This document shows, piece after piece, positions 52,630 through 61,347 of a stretch of 64,000 bases of DNA. A program made the position numbers and the translations under genes. The notes below the pieces were generated by a model. It ran no database searches, had not been told where the DNA came from, and was given only the letters and a program-made list of their open reading frames with translations. How positions within the stretch are numbered: the first letter of the stretch is position 1; each line of letters opens with the position of its first letter. Origin of the DNA: Longimicrobiales bacterium. GTDB taxonomy: Bacteria > Gemmatimonadota > Gemmatimonadetes > Longimicrobiales > Gaopeijiaceae. The stretch is taken from positions 2,384,501 to 2,448,500 of the forward strand of contig OY282361.1 in the NCBI GenBank assembly GCA_958295645.1, written 5' to 3'.

Positions 52630-53709
52630 TCAGTCCCCAAAAGAAATTCCCATCGCCCGCGCCGCCCGCACCATGTCGCCGTCGGCCGGCACCGCCTTCA
52701 GCCTCTCGACAGCGTCGGCCAGGGGCACCGCGCGCATGTCCGGCGGATCGAGCGCCACGAGGCAACCGAACAGGCCGCGGTCCGCGAACTCGACGGCCGC
52801 CGTCCCGAACCGAAGCGACAGGACGCGGTCGTACGCGATCGGCTGGCCGCCGCGTTGCAGGTGCCCCAGCACGAGGCTCCGCGTCTCCTTGCCGGTCAGC
52901 GCTTCGAGGCCCTTGGAGACCCGTTTGCCTGCGCCGCCGAGCCTGCGCGGACTCCCGGCTCGCTCCTCCTCGAGATAGGACGCTTCGCCGCCGACGGGCA
53001 ACGCCCCTTCCGCGACCACGATGATCGCGAACTCGCGCCCAGCCTTCCAGCGGGCGTCGATCTTCTCCGCCACCTTGGCCAGGTCGTAGGGAATCTCGGG
53101 AATGAGGATGACGTCGGCGGTGGCCCCGAAGCCCGCGAAGAGCGCGATCCAGCCCGCATGGCGTCCCATGAGCTCCACGACCATGACCCGCTGGTGCGAC
53201 TCGGCGGTCGAGTGGAGCTTGTCGATGGCGTCCGTGGCGGTCTGAACGGCCGTGTGGAATCCGAAGGTGACGGCCGTCGCGTTGAGGTCGTTGTCGATGG
53301 TCTTTGGCACGCCGACGACCTTGAGGCCCTTGCTCGCCAGTTCGCGCGCAATGCGCAGGGAACCGTCTCCGCCGACCGCGATCAGGCAGTCGATGCCGAG
53401 TTCGCTCATGCGTTCGACCACCTCGTCCGAGCGGTCCACGATCTCGACGCTCCCGTCGTCCCTCTCGACCGGAAACGCGAACGGACTGCCCCGGTTGGAC
53501 GTGCCCAGGATGGTGCCGCCCATGTGGGTGATCCCGCTGACGATCTTCCTGTCGAGCTCCACGACGCCGCCGGGCGCAAAGAGGCCGTCGTACCCCCGCT
53601 CGATGCCCACCACGTCCCAGCCCCGTCCCTCCGCCGCGAGCACGACGGCCCGCACCACCGCGTTCAGGCCGGGAGCGTCGCCCCCTCCGGTGTTGATGGC
53701 GATTCGCAT
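52630..53709 (-). CDS. pfkA: 6-phosphofructokinase
   Basis: Glycolytic kinase of 359 residues. N-terminus INTGGGDAPGLNAVVRAVVL, phosphate-donor site CLIAVGGDGSLRIA, catalytic segment GVPKTIDNDLNATAVTFGF, fructose-6-phosphate site VELMGRHAGWIALF and LVLGHLQRGGQPIAYDR. GGDGS has Gly at the position typical of ATP users, while the PKTIDND form is common in PPi-type and group III enzymes; donor choice is uncertain. ATG at 53709 after AAGGAG is right, not the longer frame. Divergent from the methyltransferase gene. Confidence 0.9.
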   Translation of the reverse strand: MRIAINTGGGDAPGLNAVVRAVVLAAEGRGWDVVGIERGYDGLFAPGGVVELDRKIVSGITHMGGTILGTSNRGSPFAFPVERDDGSVEIVDRSDEVVERMSELGIDCLIAVGGDGSLRIARELASKGLKVVGVPKTIDNDLNATAVTFGFHTAVQTATDAIDKLHSTAESHQRVMVVELMGRHAGWIALFAGFGATADVILIPEIPYDLAKVAEKIDARWKAGREFAIIVVAEGALPVGGEASYLEEERAGSPRRLGGAGKRVSKGLEALTGKETRSLVLGHLQRGGQPIAYDRVLSLRFGTAAVEFADRGLFGCLVALDPPDMRAVPLADAVERLKAVPADGDMVRAARAMGISFGD

Positions 53710-53885
53710 TGGGGTCTCCTTGTCGAAGCGTAAAGAGACATGCCGATGGGACGCCAAGCAAGAGGCGGCAACGCCCATGCGTCGCGCCTTGTCCATGTGT
53801 GGCCTCGCCGTTATCCTCTTTCGGAGGGCGAGTGCTCACTGGCGGACGGACTCGTAAACCGGGAACCTGTGGTGGCCATCGATCC

Positions 53886-54956
53886 ATGACATCTGTTCAC
53901 GACCGTCGCCTTCCTGCCACCGACCCGAAATGGACATACCGGCTGGGCGAGCTGTTTTCGGGTGCGGGCGGCATGGCGCTAGGCGCTTCTCGGGCGCGGC
54001 ACGATGATGCTGGATTCGTCCACGCGTGGGCAAACGACATTGACGCCGACGCCTGCCAGACACTGCAACGCAATGTCAAATTCTTGCCGCGTGGCGTCGT
54101 CCGTTGCTCTGTCGAGAGCCTCGATTTCAGCGAACTTCCTTCTATTGACGGATTGGCGTTCGGCTTCCCCTGCAACGATTTCAGCATGGTCGGGGAGCGC
54201 AACGGAATCGCGGGACGCTTTGGCGGTCTTTACTCATGGGGAATCCGTGCCCTGCGTCATTTTCAACCGCTGTTTTTCGTGGCAGAGAACGTGGGTGGCC
54301 TAGTCAGCATCGGAAAGAAGCGAGACTACAGCATCATTCTTGACGACATGAAGGATGCCGGATATGATCTGTGCTCCCGCATGTATCGGTTTGAACAATA
54401 CGGCGTTCCTCAAGCGAGACATCGCATTATTGTCGTGGGCTTTCGCAAGTCGCTGCGATTGTCGTTTTCTCCACCGAAGCCTTATGGCCGTCGCATCTCG
54501 TGCAAAGAGGCGCTGGAGCACCCCCCGATTCCCAAGAATGCAGAGAACAATCAACGAACGAACCAGCATCCAAGGGTTGTCGAACGCCTCAAGCATATAA
54601 AGCCTGGGCAGAACGCGTTCACTGCCGATCTCCCGCCCGGATTACGACTGAAGATGCGGAGCGGCGCCACGATAAGCCAAATCTATCGTCGTTTGGATCC
54701 CGATCGGCCCTCGTATACCGTCACTGGCTCCGGGGGCGGAGGCACGCACGTGTATCATTGGTCCGAGGATCGCGCGCTCACCAATCGCGAGCGCGCGCGA
54801 TTGCAGACGTTTCCCGATTCGTTTGCGTTCCATGGAGGGCGCGAATCGGTGCGGCGACAGATCGGAATGGCCGTACCGCCGAGAGGCGCCAGAATCATAT
54901 TCGAGGCCGTCCTGAAGACCTTGGTGGACAACGGAGTGTCGCCGTGCGCATCGTGA
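53886..54956 (+). CDS. DNA (cytosine-5) methyltransferase
   Basis: Type II modification enzyme of 356 residues. Motif I GELFSGAGGMALGAS, motif IV AFGFPCNDFSMVG with the catalytic cysteine, motif VI VAENVGG, motif VIII QARHRIIVVG, then the target-recognition region, motif IX RRLDPDRPSYTVTGSGGGG and motif X IGMAVPP. ATG at 53886 has no strong upstream signal. The codon use and base composition are visibly less GC-rich than neighbouring genes, pointing to transfer. The endonuclease gene starts inside its last codons. Confidence 0.9.
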   Translation: MTSVHDRRLPATDPKWTYRLGELFSGAGGMALGASRARHDDAGFVHAWANDIDADACQTLQRNVKFLPRGVVRCSVESLDFSELPSIDGLAFGFPCNDFSMVGERNGIAGRFGGLYSWGIRALRHFQPLFFVAENVGGLVSIGKKRDYSIILDDMKDAGYDLCSRMYRFEQYGVPQARHRIIVVGFRKSLRLSFSPPKPYGRRISCKEALEHPPIPKNAENNQRTNQHPRVVERLKHIKPGQNAFTADLPPGLRLKMRSGATISQIYRRLDPDRPSYTVTGSGGGGTHVYHWSEDRALTNRERARLQTFPDSFAFHGGRESVRRQIGMAVPPRGARIIFEAVLKTLVDNGVSPCAS

Positions 54957-55930
54957 GTGGCAACCTCGTCCACAAAGTCTTGATTCGCCCAGCGTCAGTG
55001 GATGGCGCCGACGAGTTGTTGATCGTATCGGGTTACGTGACGGCCGGCATGGTGGAGCAACATGTTGAGGCCCTCAAGACGGGAGTGGCCGAAGGGCGAA
55101 TAAAGAAGTTGCCGAAGATAACCGTGGTGGTCGGCATGACTGGTCGCGGAATTGAAACCGTGCAACACCGTGGGCTATGCCGTCTCGCCGAACACCATGC
55201 CGATATGTTTAGTTGCTTCTACGTCGTGGAAGGCAATCCTTGCCACGCAAAGATATTTGTTTGGAAGCGAACGGGGATTCCAGTTAGGGCGTTTGTGGGA
55301 TCGGCCAATTATACCATTGCTGGTTTCGGCCGATCTCAGCGTGAAGCAGTCGCAGAGGCCGATCCGGTCGCGGCAATGGAGTATCACGAGGCCCTTATGG
55401 AGCATTCGGCGCCATGTACATCGCCGGACATCGAAACGTCGGTTAGGGTTATGCAGACTCGTCCTCCGGGTGATTTTTCGAGCGACGACGTGGTATCGTT
55501 GCTCCTGATCCAGATGACGGGTCGTGACAAAGGAAAGACTCATAAGAAGGCTGGGCTCAACTGGGGACAGCGAGATGGCAGGAACCCGGATGAAGCCTAC
55601 ATTCCCATCCCCAAGGCGGTCCGGGACGCGTCTTTCTTTCCTCCGATTGAAGAACGGTTCACAGCTCTTACCGATGACGATCAAGCCCTTGTCCTAGTCG
55701 TCGCTCAGCAATTCGGCAAGGCGTTGCACACGACAATGGACAACAGCGAGCTGGGCAGATATTTCCGCAAGCGGCTGGGCGTTCCGTCGGGGCAGTTTGT
55801 TACTCGCGAGGACTTGATCAAATACGGGCGACTTGACGTCGGGTTCTACCGGATAGACACCGAGACCTATCAGATGGATTTTCAACCCAATCTGGGTCCT
55901 GGCGAGGATCTGGAGCGGTGGGATCCATAG
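54944..55930 (+). CDS. NgoFVII-like PLD-family restriction endonuclease
   Basis: Probable partner nuclease of the methyltransferase, 328 residues. One phospholipase-D-type motif is visible: PCHAKIFVW (H101, K103) followed by FVGSANYTIAGF (S120, N122). A single HKD motif suits enzymes that work as dimers, like BfiI and NgoFVII. GTG at 54944 has ACGGAG seven bases upstream and overlaps the methyltransferase stop by 13 bases. The gene is lower in GC than the surroundings, like its partner. The recognition site cannot be read from sequence; NgoFVII cuts GCSGC. Confidence 0.82.
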   Translation: MRIVSGNLVHKVLIRPASVDGADELLIVSGYVTAGMVEQHVEALKTGVAEGRIKKLPKITVVVGMTGRGIETVQHRGLCRLAEHHADMFSCFYVVEGNPCHAKIFVWKRTGIPVRAFVGSANYTIAGFGRSQREAVAEADPVAAMEYHEALMEHSAPCTSPDIETSVRVMQTRPPGDFSSDDVVSLLLIQMTGRDKGKTHKKAGLNWGQRDGRNPDEAYIPIPKAVRDASFFPPIEERFTALTDDDQALVLVVAQQFGKALHTTMDNSELGRYFRKRLGVPSGQFVTREDLIKYGRLDVGFYRIDTETYQMDFQPNLGPGEDLERWDP

Positions 55931-55959
55931 AATCCCGCCCCGCGCACCACGAGCCCCCC

Positions 55960-56259
55960 ATGCCCGTCACCGAAAAAGCCGTCCGCGACGCTCTCAAGAC
56001 CGTCAAGGACCCCGAACTCAACCTGAACTTGGTGGTCTTGGGACTCGTCTACGATGTCGAGGTGGACGGAGCCAGCGCCAAGGCCACCATCTCGCTCACG
56101 ACGCCCATGTGTCCGGCGGCCGGACAGATCGTGGACGACGCGAAGGCCGCGATCGCCGGGGTGGAGGGCGTCGAGGAGGCCAAAGTCGAACTCACCTTCG
56201 ATCCGCCTTGGACGCCGGAGAGGATCAGTCCGCTGATTCGCTCGTCGCTGGGGATTTGA
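55960..56259 (+). CDS. MIP18-family (DUF59) Fe-S assembly factor
   Basis: A 99-residue protein of the MIP18/SufT group, helping iron-sulfur cluster assembly or maturation. Key phrase VKDPELNLNLVVLGLVYDVE, then TPMCPAAGQIVDDAK with the conserved cysteine, ending FDPPWTPERISPL. ATG at 55960. It lies 41 bases before the paaA-like gene, which may need Fe insertion, and is likely in the same operon. A second, longer DUF59 protein (PaaD-type) follows two genes on. Confidence 0.88.
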   Translation: MPVTEKAVRDALKTVKDPELNLNLVVLGLVYDVEVDGASAKATISLTTPMCPAAGQIVDDAKAAIAGVEGVEEAKVELTFDPPWTPERISPLIRSSLGI

Positions 56260-56300
56260 GCCGGCCGCGCCCCGCCGCCGGAGAACGAGGAGCCGCCGCC

Positions 56301-57260
56301 ATGCCCCGCCAGTACACCGAAGCCGAACTGAAGGCCGAGGAGGCCCTCAAGGCCAAGATCCGCAAGGGCCACATCCTCGAATCCCCCGCCGAGATGACGC
56401 CGGGCTACCACCGGGCCATCGTGGTGCAGCTCACCGTCCAGGCCGACACGGAGCTCATGAGCGCGCCGGCGTACTGGTTCGCCGCCCGCCACGCGCCGTC
56501 CACCAACACGCAGGTGAGCGCGCACGCCATCATCCAAGACGAGCTGGCCCACGCCAACATCGCCTACCGCCTGCTCGAAGACATGGGCGTCTCCAAGGAG
56601 CGGCTCGTCTACGGGCGCGAGCCGCACGAGTTCAAGCATCCCTACGGCTTCGACCAGCCGCTCGACAACTGGGCCGAGCTGGTCGTGGCCAACGGGTTCT
56701 TCGACCGCGCCGGGATCACGCTCTTGAGCGACGTGCACCGCAACACGTCCTACGGCCCCCTCAAGCGCGCGCTGGTCAAGGTGGACATGGAGGAGACCTT
56801 CCATTTGCGCCACGGCGAGGTCTGGATGCGACGCCTGGCCCGGGCCGGAGGGGCCGCCGCCGAGCTGCTTCAGCGTTGCGTGGACTGGATGTTCCCCATG
56901 ACCATCGAGTGGTTCGGCCTGCCCGACGATCTCAAGCGTCACAGCGGCCAGCTGGACTACCGCCTCAAGGGGCTCACCAACGACGAGCTCCGGCAGGTGT
57001 GGATGTCCTCCACGGTTCCGCTCTGCGAAGAGCTGGGGCTGTCGGCGCCGGCCCACTACGACGAGGCCGCGAAGCAGTACGTGCTGGACTATCCGTTTCC
57101 GTGCCAGTACGACCCCGAGGACAAGCGGTGGCTCTTCGGCGAAGGCGAGATCACGTGGGATGCCGTCTTCGAGCGGTGGAAGGGACGCGGCCCCATGAAC
57201 GAGATCTACGTGGATTCGGTGCGGCGGTCGCGCCAGTCGGTGGCGGCGTGGCTGAACTGA
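56301..57260 (+). CDS. paaA: phenylacetyl-CoA epoxidase-type oxygenase, PaaA-like
   Basis: Diiron oxygenase subunit of the PaaA/PaaC family, 319 residues. Ferritin-like helices carry the iron ligands IIQDELAHANIAYRL (E81, H84) and VDMEETFHLRHGEVW (EExxH near 163-167). Other conserved parts: FFDRAGITLLSDVH and HSGQLDYRLKG. In E. coli PaaABCE makes phenylacetyl-CoA epoxide; this operon has A, D, B and C genes. No PaaE reductase gene is seen in the window. Genes downstream overlap one another, so it is one transcript. Confidence 0.82.
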   Translation: MPRQYTEAELKAEEALKAKIRKGHILESPAEMTPGYHRAIVVQLTVQADTELMSAPAYWFAARHAPSTNTQVSAHAIIQDELAHANIAYRLLEDMGVSKERLVYGREPHEFKHPYGFDQPLDNWAELVVANGFFDRAGITLLSDVHRNTSYGPLKRALVKVDMEETFHLRHGEVWMRRLARAGGAAAELLQRCVDWMFPMTIEWFGLPDDLKRHSGQLDYRLKGLTNDELRQVWMSSTVPLCEELGLSAPAHYDEAAKQYVLDYPFPCQYDPEDKRWLFGEGEITWDAVFERWKGRGPMNEIYVDSVRRSRQSVAAWLN

Positions 57261-57640
57261 CGGCGATCCAGGCTTCGCAGGTCTCCGGCGGGCGGGATCG
57301 GTGGTCGGAGCCGCTCTCGGAAGCGCCGGCGGACGGGGAGGCGGCGTTGACGGAAGCTCTTCGCGAGGTGCTGGACCCCGAGCTGCCCGTCTCGCTGGTC
57401 GATCTGGGGCTGGTTCGAGGGGTGGAGTTCGACAGCGGCGTGGCGCGGGTCGCTCTCACGTTCACGGCCACGGCCTGTCCGTGCATGGATTTCATCAAGG
57501 AGGACGTGAGGGACCGCCTCGGACGGGAGCCGTGGGTGCGCTCGGTCGAGATCGTCGAGGTGTGGGATCCGCCTTGGACGACCGAATCGATCACGGAGCG
57601 CGGGCGGCGGGAGCTGGCCAGATTCGGGGTGGGGGCATGA
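57248..57640 (+). CDS. paaD: PaaD-type DUF59 protein without its zinc ribbon
   Basis: A 130-residue DUF59 domain protein: LREVLDPELPVSLVDLGLVR, the conserved cysteine pair in FTATACPCMDFIKEDVR and the closing VWDPPWTTESITERGRRELA. E. coli PaaD continues with a C-terminal zinc ribbon; here that ribbon is encoded by a separate gene at 58757. GTG at 57248 overlaps the paaA stop. It probably helps build the PaaA Fe centre. Its stop overlaps the paaB ATG. Confidence 0.8.
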   Translation: MAELTAIQASQVSGGRDRWSEPLSEAPADGEAALTEALREVLDPELPVSLVDLGLVRGVEFDSGVARVALTFTATACPCMDFIKEDVRDRLGREPWVRSVEIVEVWDPPWTTESITERGRRELARFGVGA

Positions 57641-57933
57641 GCGGCGGACGGCCTGTCGGCGCGGGACGGGGACGGGAGGCGAGCACTGGACAGGGCGCCA
57701 GCGCCGGTTCGGCGGGGACTTCGCTCGGCGAAGAGGTCTACGAGGTGTTCGCGCGCAAGAAGCGTGGCGACGCGCTCCGGCACGTCGGTTGCGTGGACGC
57801 CCCGGGCAGCGCGCTGGCCCGCGTCTACGCCTGGAAGACGTACGACGAGGAGAACTGGTTCGAGATGTGCGTGGTGCCCAGGAAGGCGATCTTGCCCGCC
57901 GGGCCGCCGAGCGGGAGGCCGGCTTCCGGATGA
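57637..57933 (+). CDS. paaB: PaaB-like subunit
   Basis: A 98-residue protein. The conserved PaaB core runs YEVFARKKRGDALRHVGCVD, then LARVYAWKTYDEENWFEMCVVPR. The first 28 residues are a Gly/Ala-rich variable tail. PaaB is a small subunit of the epoxidase complex. ATG is in an ATGA overlap with paaD, and its stop overlaps paaC. Confidence 0.8.
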   Translation: MSGGRPVGAGRGREASTGQGASAGSAGTSLGEEVYEVFARKKRGDALRHVGCVDAPGSALARVYAWKTYDEENWFEMCVVPRKAILPAGPPSGRPASG

Positions 57934-58760
57934 GCGGCCCCGCGAGCGAACGGTCGTCTTCTGGCATGAGCGGCCCGGCAAAGCCCGCCTCGCCGGACCG
58001 GGACCCAGACCCGGGCCCGCTCGCCCGCCACATCCTGTCGCTGGCGGATTCCAAGCGCCTTCTGGGCATCCGCTACAGCGACTGGCTCCTTGGCAGTCCT
58101 TCGATCGAGACGGGAATCGCGGCCTCCTCGATGGCCCAGGACGAGTGGGGACACGCGCGCCTCCTGTACTCGATGCTCCGGGAATTCGGCTTCGACCCCT
58201 TTGCGGTGGAGCACGAGCGTCCGGCCGCCCGCTACTATTCGGCCTGCGCCCTGGACGGGGAATTCGAGGACTGGGCTGCGCTGGTGGCGGGCGTGGTCGT
58301 GGTGGACGGGGCGCTGGAGGTCGCCCTGGAGAGCCTCGGCGCGGGCCGCTACGCGCTGGCGCGGTCGCGGGTTCCGAAGATGCTCGCCGAGGAGGCGCAT
58401 CACCGGCACTTCGGCGCGGCTTGGTTCGAGCGGCTGGGCGGGGCGGGCGGGGAAGCGGCCGAACGCCTGCGCGAGGAGGCGGAATCGATGCTGCCCGGGA
58501 CGCTGGCCTGGCTTCTCCCGGCGGACGACGTCTACGAGGCGCTGGCGGCGGAGGGCCACGTCCGGCCCGAAGCGCAGGTGCGCCGGAGGTACGAGGAACA
58601 GGTGGGAGCCGTGCTGGCCGCTGTGGGCGTTCGCATCGAGGACGTGGAGCCCGATCGGAACGGGTGGGACGCGGAGCGGCGGCGCGGGCCCGGCGCCCCT
58701 GCCGAGGAGGCCGTCGAGCGGGCCCGGGGCGACCGCAATCGAGCCTTGTTCGTGGAATGA
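57930..58760 (+). CDS. paaC: PaaC-like subunit
   Basis: Second ferritin-like subunit of the epoxidase, 276 residues. SSMAQDEWGHARLLYSMLRE (E72, H75) and LAEEAHHRHFGAAW keep ligand-like residues. E. coli PaaC is structural without a metal site, so the remaining residues here need checking. ATG at 57930 in an ATGA overlap with paaB, followed by coupling to the zinc-ribbon gene. Confidence 0.82.
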   Translation: MSGPASERSSSGMSGPAKPASPDRDPDPGPLARHILSLADSKRLLGIRYSDWLLGSPSIETGIAASSMAQDEWGHARLLYSMLREFGFDPFAVEHERPAARYYSACALDGEFEDWAALVAGVVVVDGALEVALESLGAGRYALARSRVPKMLAEEAHHRHFGAAWFERLGGAGGEAAERLREEAESMLPGTLAWLLPADDVYEALAAEGHVRPEAQVRRRYEEQVGAVLAAVGVRIEDVEPDRNGWDAERRRGPGAPAEEAVERARGDRNRALFVE

Positions 58761-58999
58761 CGGAGGCGCCCGGGGGAATGGAGAACGCGCCCGAGGCAGA
58801 GGCCAGCCGCCCGGAAGGGTTGCCGGAAGCGCCCGATTGCCCGCATTGCGGCGGCCTGCGAACCCGTCTCGCCTCGCTCTTCGGCAGCCACGCCTCGCTG
58901 GCGACCTATTGGTGCGACGACTGCCGCAGCCCGTTCGAAGTCCTGCGTTGGCGGCCCGCGGCGGCCCCCGCCGGAACTTCGCAGAACCGCTCTTCGTAG
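58757..58999 (+). CDS. stand-alone zinc-ribbon protein (PaaD C-terminal domain)
   Basis: An 80-residue protein with one zinc ribbon, CPHCGG (C28, C31) and CDDCRSPFEV (C53, C56), around SLFGSHASLATYW. This equals the C-terminal domain of E. coli PaaD (the FGS-type ribbon). The first 25 residues are acidic and disordered. It is last in the paa operon and coupled to paaC by an ATGA overlap. Probably interacts with PaaD to reconstitute the two-domain protein. Confidence 0.75.
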   Translation: MTEAPGGMENAPEAEASRPEGLPEAPDCPHCGGLRTRLASLFGSHASLATYWCDDCRSPFEVLRWRPAAAPAGTSQNRSS

Positions 59000-59097
59000 A
59001 TTCCTTGTCTGGGTCCGCCTCGCCGCAACGACCGTGGGACAGTTCGGCCACGCGACCCGATCGCCGTCCCGCTGCCGATCCTCGCACACTTCAAGAC

Positions 59098-59835
59098 ATG
59101 CCGACACTTCAATCCGCCAAGCCGACTTCCTCCCGCATCCGCGCCCTCCTCTCCCGGCTGGCCCTCTCGCTGACGGCCGCCACCGCGGTCGCGTCCTCCG
59201 GGTGCGCCGGCGGCCCAAGCGAGCTTCCCGATCCCAGACGCCTGGTGGTTCACTCCGGCGAACGGCTCCTGCCCACCAAGGAACAGATGCGGGAAGTGGA
59301 CACTTGGCTCCGCGAACAGATGGACAGCATCAGAATCGATCCTTCGTTCCTGATCATGGTCGAGGCCGACGAAGGACCCGTCTACCCATGGGAAGGGCTG
59401 ACCATCAACGAGCAAGCGGACACGGCCGAGATTCGCGTGCAGCAGACGCCGGGCGCCAGGCCGCCCTACCTGATCTACGCGCACTTCCATCTCATGGCCG
59501 CCCAGAACCGCCTGGACCGCTGGCTCCCCGAGGTCGCGGACGGGAGCGACTTCGAGATCGAACGAGCCGTCCTGACGCGCGTCGCGGATTCCTGGCTGTA
59601 CAACCGGACCATCCTGGACGCGTATCCCTACGGACTCCTCGACGAACTCGTCTACGCCAAGCACCACGGCTATCTGGACGCGTTCCTCCTGACCGCACGG
59701 CCCGACGCCTTCGTCGAAGCACGGCGGACTTGGCTGGCCGACAATCCGAACGGGCCGCAGGAATACGGGGCGTGGTTTCGCAAGACGTTCGAGCGCGAGC
59801 CGCCGGGGCTGCGAGGCAACTCCGCCACTCGCTGA
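59098..59835 (+). CDS. lipoprotein of unknown function
   Basis: A 245-residue exported lipoprotein: signal sequence LSRLALSLTAATAVASSGC, lipid cysteine near residue 36. The mature part is a mixed-fold domain with IDPSFLIMVEADEGPVYPWE, TAEIRVQQTPGARPPYLIY and AHHGYLDAFLLTARP-like segments. No family is recognised. It is separated from the paa operon by 98 bases and converges on the propeller gene. Confidence 0.7.
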   Translation: MPTLQSAKPTSSRIRALLSRLALSLTAATAVASSGCAGGPSELPDPRRLVVHSGERLLPTKEQMREVDTWLREQMDSIRIDPSFLIMVEADEGPVYPWEGLTINEQADTAEIRVQQTPGARPPYLIYAHFHLMAAQNRLDRWLPEVADGSDFEIERAVLTRVADSWLYNRTILDAYPYGLLDELVYAKHHGYLDAFLLTARPDAFVEARRTWLADNPNGPQEYGAWFRKTFEREPPGLRGNSATR

Positions 59836-59949
59836 TCCCCGCAATCCGGCGTCGCCACGGACTGTCCCTCCGACTCGGCGTCGACCAAACCGTCACGGCG
59901 ACCCCGTCGTCGCGGCCGCTGCGCCAATGGTACGACGGGCAACACCTGC

Positions 59950-61113
59950 CTACGACCGCGCCGGATACCCTTCGCCGTTGACCTCGATGAGCCTTGCGAC
60001 CCCTTCGAACTGGGCGTCGGGGCCTCCCCAGTGTCCCCACGTGAGCAAGCGGCGCGGATTGTAAGGGTCGAAGACGGCGTTTCCGGTTATCGGCATCGTC
60101 CAGGCCCGCACCAAGGCGCCGTTCGAGTCGTAGAGTTCCAGCGAGCGGCCCCAAGGGCCGTCGCCGTCGTCCAAGTGCAGGCCGCCGAGCACCAGAATCT
60201 GCCCGGTCGAGAGCACCGTGAAGTCGGCCAAGGTCTTCCTTAGAATCTTCACACCGTCCGAGCCCCTGACGGTCATGCCGGGCAAGGCGACGCTCGGAGC
60301 CCGTGTCGTCGGCGCCGAAGAGTGCACGCTCTTCCAGACGTCGGGCACGCAACGCTGCAAGATCTTTCGCGGCGTGGCGTTCTTGTTCAGCGACCATATC
60401 GCAGACTGATAGAGGGTCGCAGCATACAAGGCGCCGTCTGCTCCCAGTCGCAGTCGAAAGTGCGGGCTAGCTCCCTTCGGGCTCACCACGATGCGAAAGT
60501 CGCGGCCCGCTTCCCACCGCAACGTAGCTCGTCCTTCTCCCAGCGCCGATTCGAAGATGCCCTCTGAGCTCGCCAAGAAAAGGTCGTCGCTCGTCGTCAC
60601 GGCATCCTGCACTAGCCCCATGTGTCCGCCCGGGGGCCTCAACGCGTATTCCTCCCGGCGCTGCCCGAACAGAAGCACTGTCGGCGGAGTCGTGTTGTCG
60701 ACGGCGAAGGGAACGCCTGCGCTCGTCTTGCCGAGGCCCGGCGGCGAACCACGGTACTCCAAGGGTCCGGGGCCCGCCCGTCCCCACACGGCAACCGTTT
60801 CGAGCCGATCGTTCAATTCAACGATGCGCTGGCTGTACTCGTCGTACGTCGTCCAGCCGTGGTCCAGCCGCTCCGCCTTGCTCAGGCCGTAGTCCGAGGC
60901 TCGCGCCACCTCCTGGACAGCAAGCGGAGACCGCTCCAGTTCGCACGGCGTTGTGTATTCCTTCGGCAAGGTGAACAACTCGGCAAATTCAGCAGGCAAG
61001 CGCATCCTCGGCAACTGCGCCTCCTGTGCATCAGCGCCTGCACCCGCCGTTGCGACCACTAGCCCGCAGGCAATCATTCCTGCCCATCTTGCGGACTTGG
61101 TCAGCTGTCGCAT
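59950..61113 (-). CDS. secreted beta-propeller protein
   Basis: Exported protein of 387 residues. Signal RWAGMIACGLVVATAGAGADA. Propeller blades include YDEYSQRIVELNDRLETVAV, WGRAGPGPLEYRGSPPGLGK, PPTVLLFGQRREEYALRPPG, and SLELYDSNGALVRAWTMPIT. It matches the other propeller proteins of the window by the xGRxGxGPxEx phrase. ATG at 61113 begins the signal; the long upstream frame is not used. Function unknown. Confidence 0.75.
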   Translation of the reverse strand: MRQLTKSARWAGMIACGLVVATAGAGADAQEAQLPRMRLPAEFAELFTLPKEYTTPCELERSPLAVQEVARASDYGLSKAERLDHGWTTYDEYSQRIVELNDRLETVAVWGRAGPGPLEYRGSPPGLGKTSAGVPFAVDNTTPPTVLLFGQRREEYALRPPGGHMGLVQDAVTTSDDLFLASSEGIFESALGEGRATLRWEAGRDFRIVVSPKGASPHFRLRLGADGALYAATLYQSAIWSLNKNATPRKILQRCVPDVWKSVHSSAPTTRAPSVALPGMTVRGSDGVKILRKTLADFTVLSTGQILVLGGLHLDDGDGPWGRSLELYDSNGALVRAWTMPITGNAVFDPYNPRRLLTWGHWGGPDAQFEGVARLIEVNGEGYPARS

Positions 61114-61347
61114 GATCTTGTCAAGCTCGTCGTCCCCACCGTGTCGAGCCAGCGTCTGCCAGAGACGTCGAATTCCGTTGATCTGGCTGGCGATCTGGAT
61201 GGACTGGAAAGTGCCGAAGGCTGGTCGGCTTTGGTAGATTGGGAGGTTGGAGGGCCTTGCGAGGCCGTGTTTGCCAGGATTCGTCGCGGAGAGTTGCCAT
61301 GCGGAGCTGCTTCCCGAGGACAACGTTTTGCCGCAGAGCGGCTTCCG

